From SIBU01 sp964430335 (GTDB lineage Bacteria; Patescibacteriota; Minisyncoccia; Phycocordibacterales; SIBU01), in contig CAYSEN010000008.1 of assembly GCA_964430335.1 (NCBI GenBank), forward strand, positions 1-42,032: a DNA stretch of 42,032 bases, in the 5' to 3' direction. Position 1 is the stretch's first letter; every line of letters starts with the position of its first letter. The notes under the pieces were generated by a model that was not told where the DNA came from, did no database searches, and saw only the letters and a list, made by a program, of their open reading frames with translations. Position numbers and translations under genes: made by a program. Positions 38,391 through 42,032 of the stretch are shown here, piece by piece.

Positions 38391-41300
38391 TTAATTACTA
38401 GCACCGTTGTTGGTTGTAGTCTCGGAACCTGAAACCACCTCACCGCCTGACGCCGTCACCACATCTGTATTATTGACTGGAGTGCTGGTTGAAACAGGCG
38501 CAATTATTGGTAAAGAATCATTTCTAATATTTTCAACTATCACTGATCTTGTACTAGTGGCGCTATTTCCAGCTTGATCTGTTGCTGAATAAGTCACAGT
38601 GTAGGTTCCTGCGCTTCTAGTATCAATACTGTCACCCGTAACAGTGATTCCTAAATTGTGGTCTATGTTATCAGTCACAGTAGCACCTAGATCAACATAA
38701 CTAGTACCAACGGATATTTTTGCTGGATTAGCACCATTTATTGAAATTACAGGTGCGATGTTGTCAGAATTTCCTGAAGGAGTTGTCGTTGATTCCGTGT
38801 TTGTGCTCGATACAGGGGTTGTGGTTGAATTGTTGGTTTGATCATTATTTACAACAGTTGAGCTTGGATTTGTTACCGTAGAACTATTACTGTTACTGCT
38901 ATTTGTAGAACCAGTGCTCTCGATTATGACTCCGCCTTGACTGTCATTAGCCTTGTATGAATTGATTATCATCCAATCAAATGGCACACTGCTTACAGGG
39001 GCAGTAATAGTTGAAACCACGAATCCTTTTCCTTCATCAATTCTCGTTACTGAGAATGGGCTGACAACTGAAACCCTTGGTGTTACAAATATTTTTGAAG
39101 TTGATGCTACTTGAGTGTTGAGAACCAAAATCGACATTGCTCCGGCTGGGAATATATTCTGCCCGACAGCCTGATTTTCACCAGAAGGCAGAGTGATTTT
39201 ACCATCAGGGATTACAGTAATAGTTGAAGCGAACAAATTCTTGAATACTCCAACTTGTGCAACTACCTTACCCATGACTAATTTCGCAGTATTTAGTCCC
39301 TTTTCAAATACTGAATCAGCCATATCAAGCATTGCTTCTGGAGCGCTCTTTACTACGGCTCCTAGATCTGCAATAGCATCGCTGATACCCATATCAAAGT
39401 TTGGCTTCAAATTAACAAGAATATTTCCCTTACAGAATGAAAGTGAATCCGTAGATGTGGCCATCGCCATAGTTGAACTTGCAACAACAGGGTCAATACC
39501 GTCACAGTAACCATTCCCGTGAACTGGATCAAAATCTTCCAACGCTCGTCCCAAAATGTATCCAGGCCTTGAAGCTCTCATACCATAACCCTCAACATTT
39601 GATGAAGTGATTCTATCGCCTTTCTTTATTGCACCATTTGCCAAGGTAACCTTTACTGACACCCTACCGAACTCTCCGACCAAAACTGATGATTTGTTAG
39701 AATCGTCAGTTAGCACATGTGAACTCATACTAATTGCTCCGATAATATTTGAGTCGTAAGGTTTTGAACTCAGACTAACGTCTGCACCGTTTTGCGCACC
39801 AGAAATAATCATTCCTTCGGCTAATTTTTCTTTATCTGAACCAGCCGTATATCTCAATGCCATACTAGAACCTCCTATTTGATCTAGAGGTGTATCTTCT
39901 TGATCTAAAGAAACACTAGGTTTATTTACAACACCAGAAGGAGTTGTTGTCTTATTAGCAAACGCAACAGGAGGGTCATCGATCCAAACTTTAATATACT
40001 GAATATCAAGATCATTGATACCCAACGTGTGTGCGATGGTATTTTGATAGTTACCAACTCCGATCGAAACCATAGGCACCAATGCCGTCACAGGCATATT
40101 TTGACCGCTAAGTATGTTTGTTACCTGACCGTTAATTAAAAAGGTTGCTGTACCAGACGATGAAGGAGATGATGAGGCCACCTCAATTCTTAATCTTTGA
40201 AATGCTGTTTTGTTTCCTGTTGTGGTCGTGGCAACACCAGTATCTTGCATTGTTTCTCTTCCGTTCCTTCTGACAACAGCAAACCAGTTTGAAGTTGAGC
40301 TTGAAATAAAGTAAATACCGTTAGTTGGTAATGCATCTCCACCTGTCGCATTAAATGCGAGGTTAGTAAACCCAACAAAGTAAGTACTGGTTGAAGTGTA
40401 GTTTGCAGATGGTGACATTCTTACGCGAGCCTCAAACACTGGAGAAGAAGTAGCAGCTGCAATTGCGTTCGCTGCACGAATGCTTCCTCCTGAGGCAGCC
40501 GCGGCATCGGTCACGTTTCCAGCACGCAACCTTCCGAAACCAGGATAACCTCCATCTGGTGAGATTGTACCTCTGGTATCAAAGTCGAAGCTAAATCCTG
40601 CACAAACACCGGCTGCGTCTGCTGTTGGAGCAGTACCTCCAGCTACCATGCCTCCAGGGTTGTCACAAGACAAGTGTGTCCATGTGCTGTAAATTCTTCC
40701 AGCAACAGTAAACTGGTCTCTTAAATTTCCCCCAAATGGTGAGGTTGTACCGATAGCAACACGAGCAAAGTCCAATGTACCAGTTGTAGTTGATGTTACG
40801 AATAGTAGCGGGTAAGCTTGTGACAAACTACTGGTAGCCACTAGCAATTGTCCATTTGGATTCGTCGACTCAATGTGTAAGGTTGCCTGTGGAGTAGTAG
40901 TTCCAATTCCAAAATTACCGTTTTGTTTTATGATAGCTCTAATACTTGTTGAAGCTAACCCTCCGGTCACAAACCTTAGATCAGCAAACGGATTAGTTGA
41001 TGAAGCGGTACCGATGACTAGACCAGCATCTGAATTTATCAAATATCCGTCAAGTGGGTTTTCTGAATTTTGAGCTACTTGTGAGTACCCTGAGTTGTTG
41101 ATACCCATATCCAAATAGTATGTTGTCTCTGTACCAATATCTGCGGTCGCAACGAAATCAGACGAGGCCTTATTTCCAGAATTTCTATTCTTCAAATTAA
41201 ACTGAGTGTAATCATTAACATTTGATTCCACATAAACAGGTGTAACTGATCCAGAACTGTCGACTATAGATAATTTCGCAAAAGGACTGGTTGTACCCAT

Positions 41301-42032
41301 ACCAATTTTCCCCGTTGAGTTAATTGTCAAAAATGGATTTAAAGTAGATAGGCTATCACTTGCACTACCGATAACCAGTGATCCTTGAGTAGAGGAAGCG
41401 TAGAAATGTTTTAGGTCTACTCCAGCTGAAGAGTCAGACAACACTAACTGCGGTCTTGTCGATGTAGAAATTTGAAAAGCACCAAACGGAGAAGACGTAC
41501 TTACTCCAATCTGGCCGGTCAATTTATTGTAGATAAATCCACCTGCTCCAGCCAATGTCGCTCCATCATTAAACTGGAATTGAGTATCGCTTCCAGCTGC
41601 CGCTGCCGCAGCTGCGTTTATGGTACATTCCGTGACAGAAGTTCCGTTGTTATCGGCACAAGACACTCCACTTCCAGTGAAATTCAATTTTGTTCTGACA
41701 GTTAAATCAACTCCTTCATCTTGAATTGTCGCATATCCGCTTCCTCCTCCAGAACCCACACAAGTGCCGTCTGGCATCAAGAAACAACCACTGGTGAGTC
41801 TAATTCCATTTGCAAAAGTTGAGGTGGCCGTAGTTGAAGTGACACTCAACAAATTAGTTGAAATTCCTCCTTCAAACGTTGAAGTTGCTGTTGAAGTTGA
41901 AATCAATGAAGGCAAGGCCAATGTTGAATACAATGTTGAACCTATCTCAGAGAAGTTTCCTACACCGGCAACTGCAAAAATTGTACCTGGAGTTGTAGTC
42001 CCAATCCCAATATTAGCTCCCGAAATATTAAG
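38391..42032 (-). CDS. Giant Ser/Thr-rich surface protein with lectin-like and DUF5011 domains (5' end outside window)
   Basis: The frame is open to the window edge; about 1213 residues are visible. The N-terminal part has repeated GIGTTTP, GMGTTSPFAKLSI and AIGTTSPFGG motifs, as in tail-fibre-like and S74-peptidase-linked proteins, separated by beta-rich spacers. A LamG-like beta-sandwich follows at about ORF residues 440-660 (VFEARVRMSPSANYTS, NGIYFISSSTSNWFAVVRRNG, IQYIKVWIDD). Then come a conserved region with GDRITSSNVEGYGM, a Ser/Thr/Asn-rich stretch, a DUF5011 Ig-like domain near residue 1070-1150 (GTSYVDLGATVTDN, AGTYTVTYSATDQAGN), and a disordered C-terminus. No membrane anchor or S74 domain is visible. 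Likely a secreted adhesin. Confidence 0.85.
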   Translation of the reverse strand, partial: LNISGANIGIGTTTPGTIFAVAGVGNFSEIGSTLYSTLALPSLISTSTATSTFEGGISTNLLSVTSTTATSTFANGIRLTSGCFLMPDGTCVGSGGGSGYATIQDEGVDLTVRTKLNFTGSGVSCADNNGTSVTECTINAAAAAAAGSDTQFQFNDGATLAGAGGFIYNKLTGQIGVSTSSPFGAFQISTSTRPQLVLSDSSAGVDLKHFYASSTQGSLVIGSASDSLSTLNPFLTINSTGKIGMGTTSPFAKLSIVDSSGSVTPVYVESNVNDYTQFNLKNRNSGNKASSDFVATADIGTETTYYLDMGINNSGYSQVAQNSENPLDGYLINSDAGLVIGTASSTNPFADLRFVTGGLASTSIRAIIKQNGNFGIGTTTPQATLHIESTNPNGQLLVATSSLSQAYPLLFVTSTTTGTLDFARVAIGTTSPFGGNLRDQFTVAGRIYSTWTHLSCDNPGGMVAGGTAPTADAAGVCAGFSFDFDTRGTISPDGGYPGFGRLRAGNVTDAAAASGGSIRAANAIAAATSSPVFEARVRMSPSANYTSTSTYFVGFTNLAFNATGGDALPTNGIYFISSSTSNWFAVVRRNGRETMQDTGVATTTTGNKTAFQRLRIEVASSSPSSSGTATFLINGQVTNILSGQNMPVTALVPMVSIGVGNYQNTIAHTLGINDLDIQYIKVWIDDPPVAFANKTTTPSGVVNKPSVSLDQEDTPLDQIGGSSMALRYTAGSDKEKLAEGMIISGAQNGADVSLSSKPYDSNIIGAISMSSHVLTDDSNKSSVLVGEFGRVSVKVTLANGAIKKGDRITSSNVEGYGMRASRPGYILGRALEDFDPVHGNGYCDGIDPVVASSTMAMATSTDSLSFCKGNILVNLKPNFDMGISDAIADLGAVVKSAPEAMLDMADSVFEKGLNTAKLVMGKVVAQVGVFKNLFASTITVIPDGKITLPSGENQAVGQNIFPAGAMSILVLNTQVASTSKIFVTPRVSVVSPFSVTRIDEGKGFVVSTITAPVSSVPFDWMIINSYKANDSQGGVIIESTGSTNSSNSNSSTVTNPSSTVVNNDQTNNSTTTPVSSTNTESTTTPSGNSDNIAPVISINGANPAKISVGTSYVDLGATVTDNIDHNLGITVTGDSIDTRSAGTYTVTYSATDQAGNSATSTRSVIVENIRNDSLPIIAPVSTSTPVNNTDVVTASGGEVVSGSETTTNNGASN

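Noticed and set aside
1..42032. UGA recoded to glycine, as in some CPR groups
   Set aside because: RF2 with an SPF motif is encoded and TGA ends the dockerin gene at 35792; proteins do not need UGA read-through.

Overview
The window looks like a chromosome segment of a Patescibacteria/CPR bacterium, most likely of the Parcubacteria type. The grounds are: AT-rich DNA; small genes packed almost end to end; almost no Shine-Dalgarno sites; a complete type IV pilus (T4P) assembly set with no secretin gene in the window; short or trimmed housekeeping proteins (a release factor 2 missing most of its N-terminal coiled coil, a DNA ligase with an eroded zinc finger); and very large Ser/Thr-rich surface proteins. 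UGA is used as a stop codon and an RF2 gene is present, so this is not one of the CPR lineages that read UGA as glycine.

Layout. 1-5.2 kb: ftsX (cut by the window edge) and ftsE, a packed hairpin region, prfB directly behind a tRNA-Thr, a fused L,D-transpeptidase/D,D-carboxypeptidase, and two small membrane genes (one a bacterial PH-domain protein). 5.2-12.3 kb: an accessory region with orphan GAF and PAS sensors, several unknown genes, and four tRNA genes (Thr-GGT, Asp-GTC, Met-CAT, initiator Met-CAT). Each of these four tRNAs is followed on its 3' side by an array of hairpin modules containing direct and inverted copies of that tRNA's own 3' end. 12.3-16.9 kb: a His-rich HEPN-like membrane protein, gatA, gatC and ligA. 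16.9-31.8 kb: the T4P locus on the minus strand (pilM, N, O, P-like, pilB, response regulator, pilT, pilC, major pilin, a polyprenol-phosphate mannose synthase plus PMT-type mannosyltransferase pair, three more pilins, pilD, four minor pilins). A divergent comF sits at 31.8-32.5 kb. 32.5-38.3 kb: a secreted dockerin/FN3 protein, three membrane-anchored cohesin-like proteins, and a beta-lactamase-fold serine hydrolase. 38.4 kb to the end: the C-terminal part of a giant surface protein with a lectin-like domain.

How it fits together. Most of the window builds the cell surface: divisome ABC proteins, peptidoglycan cross-linking and trimming enzymes, a monoderm-type pilus with likely O-mannosylated pilins, ComF suggesting DNA uptake, and a candidate cohesin-dockerin display system next to it. 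This suits a small host-attached or scavenging cell, but that lifestyle is inference.

Two signals stand out. (1) The tRNA-linked modular elements: three hairpin classes keep their loops while their stems change with compensation between loci, and the units are bounded by inverted and direct copies of the local tRNA T-arm. (2) The cohesin-dockerin operon. A third pattern is that at least ten genes have a -10 box 6-7 nt before the start codon, pointing to widespread leaderless transcription.
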